Of a stretch of 64,000 bases of DNA, positions 1-7,884 are shown in pieces; within the stretch, counting starts at the first letter, position 1; each line of letters starts with the position of its first letter. A program made the position numbers and the translations under genes. The stretch is from Comamonas testosteroni (lineage in GTDB: Bacteria; Pseudomonadota; Gammaproteobacteria; Burkholderiales; Burkholderiaceae_C), in assembly GCA_008727115.1 (NCBI GenBank), contig CP044131.1, positions 558,001 to 622,000 of the forward strand. The letters run 5' to 3'. The notes under the pieces were generated by a model that ran no database searches, had not been told where the DNA came from, and saw only the letters and a program-made list of their open reading frames with translations.

Positions 1-1075
1 GAATCCACAGGTTCAGCGCCAGACCTGCGGTCAGCAGCCAGATGAACAGGGCCAGCGCCAGAATCAGCGGCTTGGTGCCCGCAGCGCGCACGGCGTGGAT
101 GTGGGTGGTCAGGCCCAGGGCGGCCATGGCCAGCGTCAGCAGAATGTTGTCCAGCTGAATGCCGACGCTGACTAGCTCCTTAGGCAGCACGCCCAGCGAG
201 TTGATTCCGGCCATCACCACAAAGCCTACGGCAAACCAGGGGATAGTGATCTTGTTGCCGGACTGGCCGTTGGCCGCATTTTCCTGGCGCTCGCTGCGCG
301 ACAGCCACATGGACAGCACCAGCAGGAAGGGGGCGAGCATCATCACGCGCACCATCTTGGAGATCACAGCCGTATCGGCGGCTTGGCTGCCGATGGCTTC
401 GCCTGCAGCCACCACCTGGGCCACTTCGTGAATCGTGGAGCCTACGAACACGCCGTATTGCTGTGCATCCACATTGAGCCAGCCGAATTCGGTATTCCAG
501 TGAAACAGCGCAGGGTAGAGGAAGGTGCCGATGGTGCCGAACACCACCACGGTGGCCACGGCTACGGCCACATCTTCTGCGCGGCCCTTGGCCACGGGCT
601 CGGTGGCCAGCACGGCGGCAGCGCCGCAGATGGAAGCGCCGGCACCGACCAGGATGGTGGTGCGCTTGTCCATGCCCAGCAGCTTCTGGCCTATCCATTG
701 CGCCAGCAAGAAAGTGCTGGACAGCACCAGCGCATCAATCACCACGGCGGCCATGCCGACCTGGCCGATGTCCTGAAACGTCAGGCGCAGTCCGTAGAGC
801 ACGATGCCGGTGCGCAGCAGGCGGGCCTTGGTGAACGCAATGCCGCTGGCGCACTGGCTGGCGATGGCGGGATAGAGGGTGTTGCCCACGACCAGGCCGA
901 TGAGAATGGCCAGCGTCAGTGCGCTCAGCCCCTTGCTTTGGATGGCGGGAAATTGCGCGGCCCAGGTGGCGATGGCGGCAATGGCGCCCGCCAGCAGCAG
1001 GCCGGGGATCAGGCCCGCAGTCTTGTGCAGCCAGCCGTGGGCGGGCGGTGAAGTTTTTAGAGCGCTTGTATTCAT
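1..1075 (-). CDS. YeiH/UPF0324 family putative sulfate exporter, C-terminus cut by window edge
   Basis: Reading the minus strand from the ATG at 1075 gives an open frame of about 358 codons that leaves the window without a stop. The protein starts MNTSALKTSPPAHGWLHK and is made almost entirely of hydrophobic segments typical of a ten-helix transporter. Stretches such as GIVLYGLRLTFQDIG, VGAGASICGAAAV and GSTIHEVAQVVAAG are characteristic of the UPF0324/YeiH family (known: inner-membrane proteins proposed to export sulfate or related anions). Family length is about 340-360 residues, so only the last few are missing. It is divergent from a LysR regulator, a common arrangement for this family. 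The substrate is not shown by the sequence. Confidence 0.9.
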   Translation of the reverse strand, partial: MNTSALKTSPPAHGWLHKTAGLIPGLLLAGAIAAIATWAAQFPAIQSKGLSALTLAILIGLVVGNTLYPAIASQCASGIAFTKARLLRTGIVLYGLRLTFQDIGQVGMAAVVIDALVLSSTFLLAQWIGQKLLGMDKRTTILVGAGASICGAAAVLATEPVAKGRAEDVAVAVATVVVFGTIGTFLYPALFHWNTEFGWLNVDAQQYGVFVGSTIHEVAQVVAAGEAIGSQAADTAVISKMVRVMMLAPFLLVLSMWLSRSERQENAANGQSGNKITIPWFAVGFVVMAGINSLGVLPKELVSVGIQLDNILLTLAMAALGLTTHIHAVRAAGTKPLILALALFIWLLTAGLALNLWI

Positions 1076-1153
1076 GGTGAGCTTTCGTCAGTCGGCTGGA
1101 CCGCAGTAGTGCGAGGTTTGACAGCTGGCTTGGCGCTCACTTTAGATTTGTTG

Positions 1154-1169
1154 GTTATATTTGTATAAC
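1154..1169. promoter_or_regulatory. Inverted repeat in the yeiH-lysR divergent promoter region
   Basis: GTTATA-TTTG-TATAAC is a perfect 6-bp inverted repeat with a 4-bp spacer. It lies about 80 bp upstream of the transporter start and 110 bp upstream of the LysR start. It contains the T-N11-A pattern of LysR-type operators. A role as the LysR binding site is inferred from position and symmetry. Confidence 0.5.
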
Positions 1170-1280
1170 GAATAGTTTTTGTAAGATCAATCGAGAAAAT
1201 AGGTAGATTGCCCTCTGGAGACCCGTGAGGAATTCTCTTGGGCGTTCTAAGCAATTGATTTCATTGAAGCGACAAGCCGC

Positions 1281-2180
1281 ATGCTGCACCTGACCTTGCG
1301 TCAATTCGAGATTTTTTGCGCTGTAGCCCAGAGCGGGACGACGGTGGCTGCTGCAGAAGCGGTAGCGCTTTCGCAGTCCGCCACCAGCGCTGCGCTGCAG
1401 CAGCTCGAGCAAAGCCTGGGCGTGCAATTGTTCGAGCGTGTGGGCAAGCGTCTGCTGCTCAACGATGCGGGGCGCGCCCTGCTGCCACAGGCGCTGTCCG
1501 TGCTGGAGCAGGCGCGCAGCATTGAGCAGTCTTTTTCTGCCCGCACCGCGAATATGCCGGTGCGCCTGCGCGTGGCGGCCAGCACCACGATAGGCACCTA
1601 CGCCTTGCCTGAAGTGCTGGCGCGGCTGGCGTGCACGCATCCGCTGGTGCGCGTCGATCTGCAGATCGCCAATACCCAGGAGGTGGGAGACGCCGTCCTG
1701 GCCATGGAGGTCGACATGGGCCTGATCGAAGGCAGCAGCCACTGGCAGGGGCTGGAGGTGGAGCCCTGGCTGCGCGATGAACTGGTCATCGTCGCATCGC
1801 CGCAAGACCCGCTGACAGAGCAGGCGCGCAGCAAGCCCCTGGGCGTGGCAGCGTTGCGCAAGGCTGCCTGGCTGCTGCGCGAGGCGGGATCGGGCACGCG
1901 CGAGATGGTCGAGCATGCGCTGCTGCCCCATCTGCACCAGCTGCCTGCGGCGGCCACGCTGGGCAGCTCCGAAGCCATTGCGCGCTGTGTGGAGCAGGGG
2001 CTGGGCATCAGCTGCCTGTCGCGCGTGCTGGTGCAGTCTCAGCTGCAGACGCAGGCCTTGGAGATTCTGCCCACCACCTTGCCGCGCATGTGGCGTCATT
2101 TTTCACTGGTGCAGCGTGCGGGGAAAAGGCGCTCGCCCGCACTGCAGGCGTTTGTCGATGCCTGCAAGGCCAGTGCATAG
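1281..2180 (+). CDS. LysR-family transcriptional regulator
   Basis: A 299-residue protein of normal LysR length. The N-terminal winged HTH is visible in LRQFEIFCAVAQSGTTVAAA and SQSATSAALQQLEQSLGVQLFER (about residues 6-55). A substrate-binding domain follows, with the STTIGTYALPEVL entry typical of CysB/CbbR/YeiE-like members. It is divergent from the putative anion exporter, so it probably controls that gene and itself through the shared 205-bp promoter region. The effector cannot be read from the sequence. Confidence 0.93.
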   Translation: MLHLTLRQFEIFCAVAQSGTTVAAAEAVALSQSATSAALQQLEQSLGVQLFERVGKRLLLNDAGRALLPQALSVLEQARSIEQSFSARTANMPVRLRVAASTTIGTYALPEVLARLACTHPLVRVDLQIANTQEVGDAVLAMEVDMGLIEGSSHWQGLEVEPWLRDELVIVASPQDPLTEQARSKPLGVAALRKAAWLLREAGSGTREMVEHALLPHLHQLPAAATLGSSEAIARCVEQGLGISCLSRVLVQSQLQTQALEILPTTLPRMWRHFSLVQRAGKRRSPALQAFVDACKASA

Positions 2181-2369
2181 CCCCTGCCGGATTGAGCGCC
2201 GACACGGTCTCGAGCCGGAAGCAGGCACTATGCAGGCCGCTGCTTCGGTTGGCAGCTATGGTTTTCATAGAAATGATTAGGCTTGTGCGCTCTGCTTTTG
2301 GCCCTATATTGCATAGACAAGCCACGGGCCAGCAGGACGTGGCGGCAAGCACAGGCTGGGAGGAACGCT

Positions 2370-2591
2370 ATGAAAACCATCGATGAAATGCTGCATCTGG
2401 ATTTGCTCACCCAAGAGCAGCACCTGCAGATCAGCCACTGGATCCAGGATGCCCAGACCCCCGAGGCCATTTTGCAAATGCCGGCCCCGTTATGGCAGGC
2501 CGTGGAGCGCGCCAGCCAGGTCATGGGCGTGAATGAGGATTTGCTGCGCCCGCCCGCGCTGGATGCAGGCGGCCTGGTTCTCAGCCTCTGA
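2370..2591 (+). CDS. Small hypothetical protein (73 aa)
   Basis: The start at 2370 is chosen because GGGAGGAA lies just ahead of it; the open frame extends further upstream without such a site. The product is 73 residues, MKTIDEMLHLDLLTQEQH..., acidic, with no signal peptide, membrane segment or recognised domain. It is likely helical. A rho-independent terminator follows 45 bp after the stop, which supports an independent small gene. Function unknown. Confidence 0.6.
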   Translation: MKTIDEMLHLDLLTQEQHLQISHWIQDAQTPEAILQMPAPLWQAVERASQVMGVNEDLLRPPALDAGGLVLSL

Positions 2592-2636
2592 GACGGCTGA
2601 TGAACGACCCATGATTTAAAGCAAAAGTGACGCTAG

Positions 2637-2674
2637 AGGCAGGCTGAGTAAGCGCAGCCTGCTCTTGTTTTTGA
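2637..2674 (+). terminator. Rho-independent terminator after the 73-aa gene
   Basis: GCAGGCTG pairs with CAGCCTGC across an 8-nt loop, followed by TCTTGTTTTTG. The T-tract is on the plus-strand side. It lies between convergent genes (the 73-aa gene and creA). Confidence 0.7.
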
Positions 2675-2715
2675 TGAGATGCACTGGTGGACGCATTGCA
2701 TTCACCAGTGCGTTC

Positions 2716-3216
2716 TTACTTCAGTGGGATGGGCGTGCTGTGCGGCACGGGCACGGCGGCTACGCTGTTCTGGGGCGAGCCTTCGATCACGCGGTCCGAG
2801 TAGGTCATGTACACCAGTGCATTGCGCTTGGCGTCCACCATGCGCACCACGCGCAGGCGCTTGAACAGCAGCGAGGTGCGCTCGGTAAACACATCTTCTT
2901 GCTGCTTGAGCGGCGCGGGAAACTGTATGGGGCCTGTGGCCTGGCAGGCAATCGAGGCTTCCGAGCGGTCTTCGGCCAGCCCCAGGCCGCCCTTGATGCC
3001 ACCCGTCTTGGCGCGCGAGACATAGCAGGTCACGCCGGGCACCTTGGGGTCGTCATAAGCGTCGACCACGATTTTGTGATCCGGGCCAATCCACTTGAAA
3101 ACGGTGTCCACAGCGCCGATCTGCTCGGCATGGCTCATGCCGACAAAGGCCATGGTTCCAACGGTGGCGGCCGCAACGGCCAGAACGGCAGAGAGCAATT
3201 TCATGGTGGTAGACAT
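2716..3216 (-). CDS. creA: CreA family periplasmic protein
   Basis: A 166-residue protein with a clear Sec signal peptide ending near ...[11 protein letters not shown] (about residue 30). It then shows CreA family features: [36 protein letters not shown], and a second conserved Cys in SIACQATG. CreA (PF05981) is a conserved secreted protein of unknown biochemical role. An alternative start four codons inside (MKLLSAV) is equally plausible and would give a more typical signal peptide. Confidence 0.92.
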   Translation of the reverse strand: MSTTMKLLSAVLAVAAATVGTMAFVGMSHAEQIGAVDTVFKWIGPDHKIVVDAYDDPKVPGVTCYVSRAKTGGIKGGLGLAEDRSEASIACQATGPIQFPAPLKQQEDVFTERTSLLFKRLRVVRMVDAKRNALVYMTYSDRVIEGSPQNSVAAVPVPHSTPIPLK

Positions 3217-3613
3217 GGGTGAAATAAAGGGTTACCCCTTGATTGTTGGCAGGGCATTGTGCCTGATGCAAGGGTGCGGGGCGGACTCTTAAGACAATAC
3301 AGGGCTGCAGCGGAGCCGGGTGGCAAGGGTACTTGCAGAGTGCATGGTCCCATGCCTCGCCCCGGCACCTGGGACGCACAGGCTGCATGGCCCGGCCCCC
3401 GTTCAACGTGCTTTCCATCCCGGATGGCTGCATCTCTTGCAGCGATCAGCCTTGGCCGAAACCGTTGCTGATGCGCCTTGTCTTCATTGCCCGTGTTGCG
3501 ATGATTTTGCGCTGCCCCCGCTGGCATGGGGCGCTACTGCGGTCTTAGCCGCTTCTGTCTGATCACTTCTTTCATGCGAAAGCCGCACCCACCGGGTGTG
3601 GCTGGTTTTATTC
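3217..3613. other. 397-bp divergent intergenic region, no gene supported
   Basis: This lies between creA (minus) and the MFS gene (plus). Short frames exist on both strands, but they are proline/arginine-rich with no start context and look like GC-rich shadows. It presumably holds both promoters; no convincing pair of boxes was found. Confidence 0.5.
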
Positions 3614-4813
3614 ATGTCGGTAAAAGCTTCTGCGCCCGGATTGAGCGCTTCTTCGTTGCTGTTGATGGCCTTGGCCTGCGGACTGTGCGCAGGCGGCAAC
3701 TATTTCAACCAGCCCTTGCTGCACTCGATTGCAGGCTACTTTGCAGTCAGCGAAGCGGCTGCCGCTGCCAGCGTCACGCTGGCTCAGGTGGCCTATGCCG
3801 CAGGCCTGCTGCTGCTGACGCCGCTGGGCGACAAGCTGCAGCGCCGTGGGCTGGCGGTCAGCCTGATGCTGCTGGCAGCGCTGGGCCAGGCGTTATGCGG
3901 GCTGGCGGGACAGTTCAACCTCTTCATCCTGGGCACGCTGATGGCAGGGCTGTTCTCCGTTGCTGCCCAGGTGCTGGTACCCATGGCCGCTGCGCTGGCG
4001 CAACCGGGCCAGAGCGGCCGCGCCGTGGGCTGGGTGATGAGTGGTTTGCTGCTGGGTATCTTGCTGGCACGCAGCGTGGCGGGCATGGTCTCCGAGGTCT
4101 GGGGCTGGCAAGCCGTCTATCAGGGGGCTGCGCTGGTGATGGCCGTGGTGGCGCTGTGGTTGTGGAAGGCGCTGCCTGCATCGCGCAACCCCAGCCCCGT
4201 CAGTTATCCCCAGGTGCTGTCCAGCATGTGGGGGCTGCTGTGCACTCAGCCTGCACTGCGCCAGCGAACCCTGGTCAGCGCCTTGGCGTTTGCCTCGGTC
4301 AGCGTGTTGTTCTCGACCATGGCGCTGCAGTTGTCGTCGGGTCCACTGGGTCTGGATGACGGGCAGATCGGCTTGATCGGTCTGGCCGGAGCTGCTGGTG
4401 CCTTGGTGGCCACACAGGCGGGCCGACTGGTGGACAAGGGCCTGGGCCGGGTGAGCTGCGCCATCGGTGCGCTGGCCCTGCTGCTGTCCTGGCCCATGCT
4501 GTGGTGGGGCGGCTCCAGCTTGGGCTGGTTTGTGCTGGGAATCGTGGTGATCGACCTGGGTCTGCAGTGCCTGAATATCACCAACCAGGCCTCGGTGGCG
4601 CAGCTGCTGCCCGCAGCACGTGGCCGCATGAATGCGGTCTATATGACGGGCTATTTCACCGGGGCTGCTGCAGGCTCGGCGCTGGGGACGCTGGCCTGGC
4701 GCATGAACGGCTGGCAAGGCGCATGTGCGCTGGGACTGGTACTGGCATGCATGGCAGGCCTTGGCACGATAGGCATGCGCAAGACGCACCGCCTGCAGAC
4801 CCGTGCAGCCTGA
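3614..4813 (+). CDS. MFS transporter, AraJ/YnfM-like
   Basis: A 399-residue protein from the ATG at 3614; an in-frame start six codons earlier is possible. It has about 12 hydrophobic segments, with CGGNYFNQPLLHSIA in the first loop and TPLGDKLQRRG as the MFS loop 2-3 motif. GNYFNQPLL is typical of a group of proteobacterial 'major facilitator' exporters. The substrate cannot be deduced. It converges on the cyanophycin genes. Confidence 0.88.
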   Translation: MSVKASAPGLSASSLLLMALACGLCAGGNYFNQPLLHSIAGYFAVSEAAAAASVTLAQVAYAAGLLLLTPLGDKLQRRGLAVSLMLLAALGQALCGLAGQFNLFILGTLMAGLFSVAAQVLVPMAAALAQPGQSGRAVGWVMSGLLLGILLARSVAGMVSEVWGWQAVYQGAALVMAVVALWLWKALPASRNPSPVSYPQVLSSMWGLLCTQPALRQRTLVSALAFASVSVLFSTMALQLSSGPLGLDDGQIGLIGLAGAAGALVATQAGRLVDKGLGRVSCAIGALALLLSWPMLWWGGSSLGWFVLGIVVIDLGLQCLNITNQASVAQLLPAARGRMNAVYMTGYFTGAAAGSALGTLAWRMNGWQGACALGLVLACMAGLGTIGMRKTHRLQTRAA

Positions 4814-5217
4814 GAGGTTTATAGAAGAAAAAAGGAGCTGAAGGCGCTCATCAATGCTTGATTTCAGGTGAAAAACTACCTGAAACTCAATGCAGACAAG
4901 CGCTATGTGCTTCTTTTATGCAGTCTGGGCGGCGTGCTGCCCCATACCGGATTGCCCGTTGCGTGAATATTCCTGCACCGCATGAGGCATTCCCTCAGCC
5001 GCATGCTCTGCCTCTTCAAAAACCAAAAAACCGGCCTGAGCCGGGTGTGAGCAGGGTGTGGAATCAGTGATCCAGGCATCGTTCAATACCTGAAACACTG
5101 GCGCGGTCCCAAGTCAGAGACAGCCAGCAAGCGCCGCCGCGCAGCGAAGCTGTCGTCCCCCTTCCTTAGCGCGAAGCGCGTAGAGAAAGGGGGAAGGCGC
5201 GTGAGCGCCTCAGGGGG
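4814..5217. other. 404-bp convergent intergenic region with a dispersed GC-rich repeat
   Basis: No gene is supported here. The last part (about 5131-5217) is a GC-rich segment with GTCGTCCCCCTT, then GGGGGAAGGCGCGTGAGCGCC and CAGGGGG. It is a relative of the element at 26848-26925 and ends exactly at the cphA stop codon. The segment near 4835-4885 resembles a degenerate copy of the second dispersed repeat (see 7804). Confidence 0.5.
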
Positions 5218-7788
5218 TTATTGCTGCTCCACATGCTTGCGCAGATGCTCCAGCGCCTCTACCACCTGATCCACCAGCACCAGGCACAGGTCGCCGGGTT
5301 GCAGGCGGGCCAATGCGTGGTCGATGGCGAGGAATTCGCCGTGGATTTCCGTGCTGTAGCTGGTGCGGGCAGCACCCTCCAGCCCCTTGCGCAGCAAGGC
5401 CAGCACTTCACCGTCCTCACGGCCGCGCTGGCAGGCATCCTGGTAGAGGATGACGTCGTCAAACACTTTGCCCAGGATCTGGGTCTGCTCGGTGATGTCC
5501 TGGTCGCGGCGGTCGCCGGCGCCCGAGATCACCACGCTGCGGCGCTGGGCTGGCATGGCTTCCACGGCCTGAGTCAGGGCACGGATGGCATCGGGGTTGT
5601 GGCCGTAGTCGGCAATGATGGTCGCGCCCTTGTAATCCATTACGTTGAAGCGGGCAGGGGCGTTGTCGCTGTCGCTGAGAAAGCCTGCCAGGCCACGGCG
5701 AATGGTCTGCCATGGCAGGCCGGATGCCCAGGCCGCACCGATGGAGGCCATGATGTTTTCCACCTGGAAGGTGATGGTGCCGCCTCGGGTCAGCGGGATC
5801 TCGCGCAGCAAAATGGATTCGCGCCAGGAGCCTTCGGCCGCCACGATGGAGTCGCCGTCCACATAGACCACACGGTTGCCCTGGGCACGGTGTGTGGCCA
5901 TGACGGGGTGGTGACGGTCGGCTGCAAAGAAGATGACCTTGCCGGGGCAGACATGGGCCATGGCCGCCACCAGCGGGTCGGCCGCGTTGAGCACGGCGTA
6001 GCCGGTGGGGGCCACGTTCTGGACGATGACGCGCTTCAAGACGCTGACATCTTCCTTGGTGGTGATGTAGTTCAGGCCCAGGTGATCGCCTTCGCCCACG
6101 TTGGTGACCACGGCCACCTGGCAGCGGTCAAAGCCCAGGCCTTCACGCAGAATGCCGCCGCGTGCGCATTCGAGCACGGCTGCATCAGTCTCGGGGTGGG
6201 CCAGGGCATTGCGGGCGCTACGGGGGCCGGAGCAGTCGCCGCTGTCGATCTGGCGGCCATTGACCCACACGCCGTCGGTGTTGGTCATGGCGGTGCGCCA
6301 GCCGTGCGAGGTGAACAGATGAGCGATCACGCGTGTGGTGGTGGTCTTGCCGTTGGTGCCGGTGACGGCGACCAGCGGAATGCGGCCATCGTCGCCGGGC
6401 GCAAACAGCTCGTCCACCATGGGCACGCCTACATTGCGGGGGCGGCCGAAGGAGGGAGCCAGGTGCATGCGCAGACCGGGGGCGGCGTTCACTTCCACAA
6501 TGCCGCCGTTTTGCTCTTCCAGGGGCTTGAGCATGGTCTCGCAGACCACGTCCACGCCGCAGATGTGCAGGCCAATGGTCTGCGCAGCCTCAATGGCGCG
6601 GGCGGCGATTTCGGGGTGCACGTCGTCGGTCACATCGGTGGCGCTGCCGCCGGTGGACAGGTTGGCGTTGTTGCGCAGCACCACGCGCTGGCCCTGGGCG
6701 GGCACGGATTCGGGCGTCAGGCCTTCGCTGGCGATGCGGGCGATGGCAATGTCGTCCAGACGGATCTTGGTCAGTGCCGTGCCGTGGCCCGAGCCGCGGC
6801 GGGGGTCCTGGTTGACGATCTGCACCAGCTCACGAATGGTGTGCTGGCCATCGCCCAGTACCTGGGGTGGTTCACGGCGTGCGGCTGCGACCAGCTGGCC
6901 GCCCACGACCAGCATGCGGAAGTCATGACCGGGCAAAAAGCGCTCGACCAGAATCTCGTCGCCAAACTCGCTGGCTACCTTGAATGCAGCTTCCAGGCCT
7001 TCGCGGCTGGTGATGTTGACCACCACGCCCTTGCCCTGGTTGCCGTCCTGGGGCTTGACCACCACGGGCAGGCCCACTTCCTGGGCCACGGCCCAGGCGT
7101 CTTCCACGTCGGTGACGGGACGGCCCATGGGCACGGGCACGCCGGCGGCATGCAGCAGGCGCTTGGTCAGGTCCTTGTCTTGCGCAATGGATTCGGCCAC
7201 GGCGCTGGTGGAGTCGATCTCGGCGGCCTGGAAGCGGCGCGCACGTGAGCCCCAGCCCAGTTGCACCAGCGAGCCCGTGGTCAGGCGGCGAAACGGTATG
7301 CCACGGGCCACGGCAGCATCCACAATCGCGCCGGTTGAGGGGCCGATGCGGTCGTCTTCATCGAGCTCGCGCAGCTCGGCAATCGTGGCGCTGGCATCGA
7401 AGGGAGTGTCGTTCAGGGCAGCCTGGATCAGCGCCTCGGCGCGCTCCATAGCCAGTGTGCCAACAGCTTCTTCGGTGTATTCGACGACGACCTGGAAGGT
7501 GCCGTGCTCCACGGTTTCATGGGTGCGACTGAAGGTGACGGGGCAGCCCGCCTGGGCCTGCAGAGACAGGGCGGCGACTTCCAGCACATGGGCCAGCGAC
7601 AGGCGCTGGTCTGCACCGTGGGGCTGCAGCGTGCCGATGGTGGGGAAGCGCGCGCGCAGCTTGTCCTCAAAGCCGGGCATGGCGGTGTACAGCAGCTCGC
7701 TGTCGTCACAGTGCACGATGGCCTCAATGGCGGTGCTGCGGGTCCAGAGGTTGGGGCCACGCAGGGCTCGTGTGCGGGTGATCTGCAT
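5218..7788 (-). CDS. cphA: Cyanophycin synthetase CphA
   Basis: An 856-residue enzyme that polymerises L-Asp and L-Arg into cyanophycin using ATP (family knowledge). The order is an N-terminal domain (about 1-160), an ATP-grasp module (VKPQDGNQGKGV, ..VEVNAAPG, about 205-460) that adds Asp, and a Mur-ligase-like module with an intact P-loop GTNGKTTTTR near residues 473-483. The C-terminal ligase domain has ARFNVMDYKGATIIADYGHNPDA, as in MurE/CphA. Length matches bacterial CphA. It is 96 bp downstream of cphA' on the same strand and probably cotranscribed with it. Confidence 0.96.
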   Translation of the reverse strand: MQITRTRALRGPNLWTRSTAIEAIVHCDDSELLYTAMPGFEDKLRARFPTIGTLQPHGADQRLSLAHVLEVAALSLQAQAGCPVTFSRTHETVEHGTFQVVVEYTEEAVGTLAMERAEALIQAALNDTPFDASATIAELRELDEDDRIGPSTGAIVDAAVARGIPFRRLTTGSLVQLGWGSRARRFQAAEIDSTSAVAESIAQDKDLTKRLLHAAGVPVPMGRPVTDVEDAWAVAQEVGLPVVVKPQDGNQGKGVVVNITSREGLEAAFKVASEFGDEILVERFLPGHDFRMLVVGGQLVAAARREPPQVLGDGQHTIRELVQIVNQDPRRGSGHGTALTKIRLDDIAIARIASEGLTPESVPAQGQRVVLRNNANLSTGGSATDVTDDVHPEIAARAIEAAQTIGLHICGVDVVCETMLKPLEEQNGGIVEVNAAPGLRMHLAPSFGRPRNVGVPMVDELFAPGDDGRIPLVAVTGTNGKTTTTRVIAHLFTSHGWRTAMTNTDGVWVNGRQIDSGDCSGPRSARNALAHPETDAAVLECARGGILREGLGFDRCQVAVVTNVGEGDHLGLNYITTKEDVSVLKRVIVQNVAPTGYAVLNAADPLVAAMAHVCPGKVIFFAADRHHPVMATHRAQGNRVVYVDGDSIVAAEGSWRESILLREIPLTRGGTITFQVENIMASIGAAWASGLPWQTIRRGLAGFLSDSDNAPARFNVMDYKGATIIADYGHNPDAIRALTQAVEAMPAQRRSVVISGAGDRRDQDITEQTQILGKVFDDVILYQDACQRGREDGEVLALLRKGLEGAARTSYSTEIHGEFLAIDHALARLQPGDLCLVLVDQVVEALEHLRKHVEQQ

Positions 7789-7803
7789 AGTTTTTCTTTC
7801 AGC

Positions 7804-7863
7804 TGAAATTCAAGCTATTTCTTGGTCTAGCGCCCATGGGATGTGCGCTAGCAGCTATTTTTA
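7804..7863. repeat. Dispersed AAGCTATT...AGCAGCTATTTTT repeat
   Basis: A partly palindromic AT-flanked unit: CAAGCTATTTC, then CTAGCGC, a short loop, GCGCTAGCAGCTATTTTT. Related copies occur near 13159, 13748, 17668, 38813, 60263 and 61536, always in intergenic backbone DNA. This copy is between cphA' and cphA. Confidence 0.6.
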
Positions 7864-7884
7864 TAGGAGCGTTTGCGTGGGCTA

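Noticed and set aside
3201..3527. 108-aa minus-strand frame upstream of creA
   Set aside because: Overlaps the creA start region, low-complexity Pro/Arg/His composition and no start context.
5221..7248. 675-codon open frame on the plus strand opposite cphA
   Set aside because: His/Gly/Ala-rich product, mirror of the conserved cphA codons in a GC-rich gene; no family resemblance and no ribosome site.
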